A stretch of DNA of 6,016 bases from Vibrio madracius (GTDB lineage: Bacteria; Pseudomonadota; Gammaproteobacteria; Enterobacterales; Vibrionaceae): NCBI GenBank assembly GCA_000695745.1, contig ASHK01000176.1, positions 5,155 through 11,170 of the forward strand, written 5' to 3'. Under the pieces are notes generated by a model. The model made no database searches, was not told the origin of the DNA, and saw only the letters and a program-made list of their open reading frames with translations. Positions 5,795 to 6,016 of the stretch are shown here, piece after piece. The first letter of the stretch is position 1. Each line of letters begins with the position of its first letter. The translations under genes and the position numbers were made by a program.

Positions 5795-6016
5795 ATGAAA
5801 ATGAACAAAGCAATCGTTGCAATATTTGTTAGCGTATTTTTGCTAACTGGTGCTAGTATCATCAATCTTGATACCTCCCCAACACAGCAACAGTTTCAGG
5901 CCTCAGCAAACGTGGTTAAAGACACCTACGAATCACAGTTATTTACTCTTTCTGCCTATAAACAAGGTCATTTCGGACTACGTATGTATAGACAGACTCA
6001 GGACCCTAGATACGAT
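5795..6016 (+). CDS. N-terminal part of an exported or membrane-anchored protein of unknown function, cut by the window end
   Basis: The frame is open for 74 codons from ATG 5795 to the last base. It begins MKMNK and then has a hydrophobic stretch, about residues 6-23 (AIVAIFVSVFLLTGASII), which is a signal peptide or an uncleaved membrane anchor; no clear AXA cleavage motif follows, so an anchor is quite possible. The part after it is soluble, Gln-rich near 31-36 (TQQQFQ), and includes AYKQGHFGLRMYRQT. AGG about 9 bases before the ATG is a weak ribosome binding site; ATG 5801 is an alternative but is placed even worse. The start of the exported portion vaguely recalls Vibrio proteins with a DUF3541 domain, but I am not sure and do not assign it. 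It is divergent from the small gene on the other side of the intergenic region and is unlikely to belong to the uronate operon. Confidence 0.7.
   Translation, partial: MKMNKAIVAIFVSVFLLTGASIINLDTSPTQQQFQASANVVKDTYESQLFTLSAYKQGHFGLRMYRQTQDPRYD

Noticed and set aside
1..6016. Mobile element, CRISPR array, tRNA/rRNA or defence system
   Set aside because: No transposase, regularly spaced repeats, tRNA-like cloverleaf, integrase or toxin/antitoxin pattern was seen on either strand.

Overview
The window looks like chromosomal DNA of a marine gammaproteobacterium, most likely a Vibrio. The basis is the moderate-AT codon use and how closely the UxaC, KdgK and Eda products resemble the Vibrio forms I remember; no search was possible. 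It reads as a hexuronate catabolic operon on the + strand, followed by two co-directional genes, a small convergent gene, and the start of an unrelated gene.

Positions 1-4092 hold the 3' part of uxuB (fructuronate reductase), then uxaC (glucuronate isomerase), kdgK (2-keto-3-deoxygluconate kinase) and eda (KDPG aldolase). The junctions are tight: 14-21 bases between the first three genes and a contact or overlap at kdgK/eda. Together they cover D-glucuronate -> D-fructuronate -> D-mannonate, and KDG -> KDPG -> pyruvate + glyceraldehyde-3-phosphate. The missing step, mannonate dehydratase (uxuA), and any transporter or regulator would have to lie outside the window.

Positions 4093-5277 hold a GC-rich hairpin without a T-tract, an Asp/Glu/hydantoin-racemase-family gene and a YgjV-type multi-pass inner-membrane protein. 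The last two overlap by ATGA and so are translationally coupled. E. coli also has ygjV next to uxaA-uxaC, so the link with hexuronate genes may be more than chance.

Positions 5278-6016 hold a terminator-like hairpin that best serves a 51-residue secreted protein on the - strand, about 330 bases of AT-rich intergenic DNA containing a good sigma-70-like promoter whose -35 lies in a 16-base palindrome, and the first 74 codons of a secreted or membrane-anchored protein that runs off the end.

The most striking property of the sequence is five single-base frame breaks: one in uxuB, two in uxaC, one at the end of kdgK and one in the racemase gene. Each can be repaired by one base to restore the conserved family sequence, most sit in or beside short homopolymers, and no base-substitution nonsense codons accompany them. 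This fits sequencing or assembly errors better than gene decay, but the sequence alone cannot settle it. I see no convincing novel defence, mobile or RNA-based system here.
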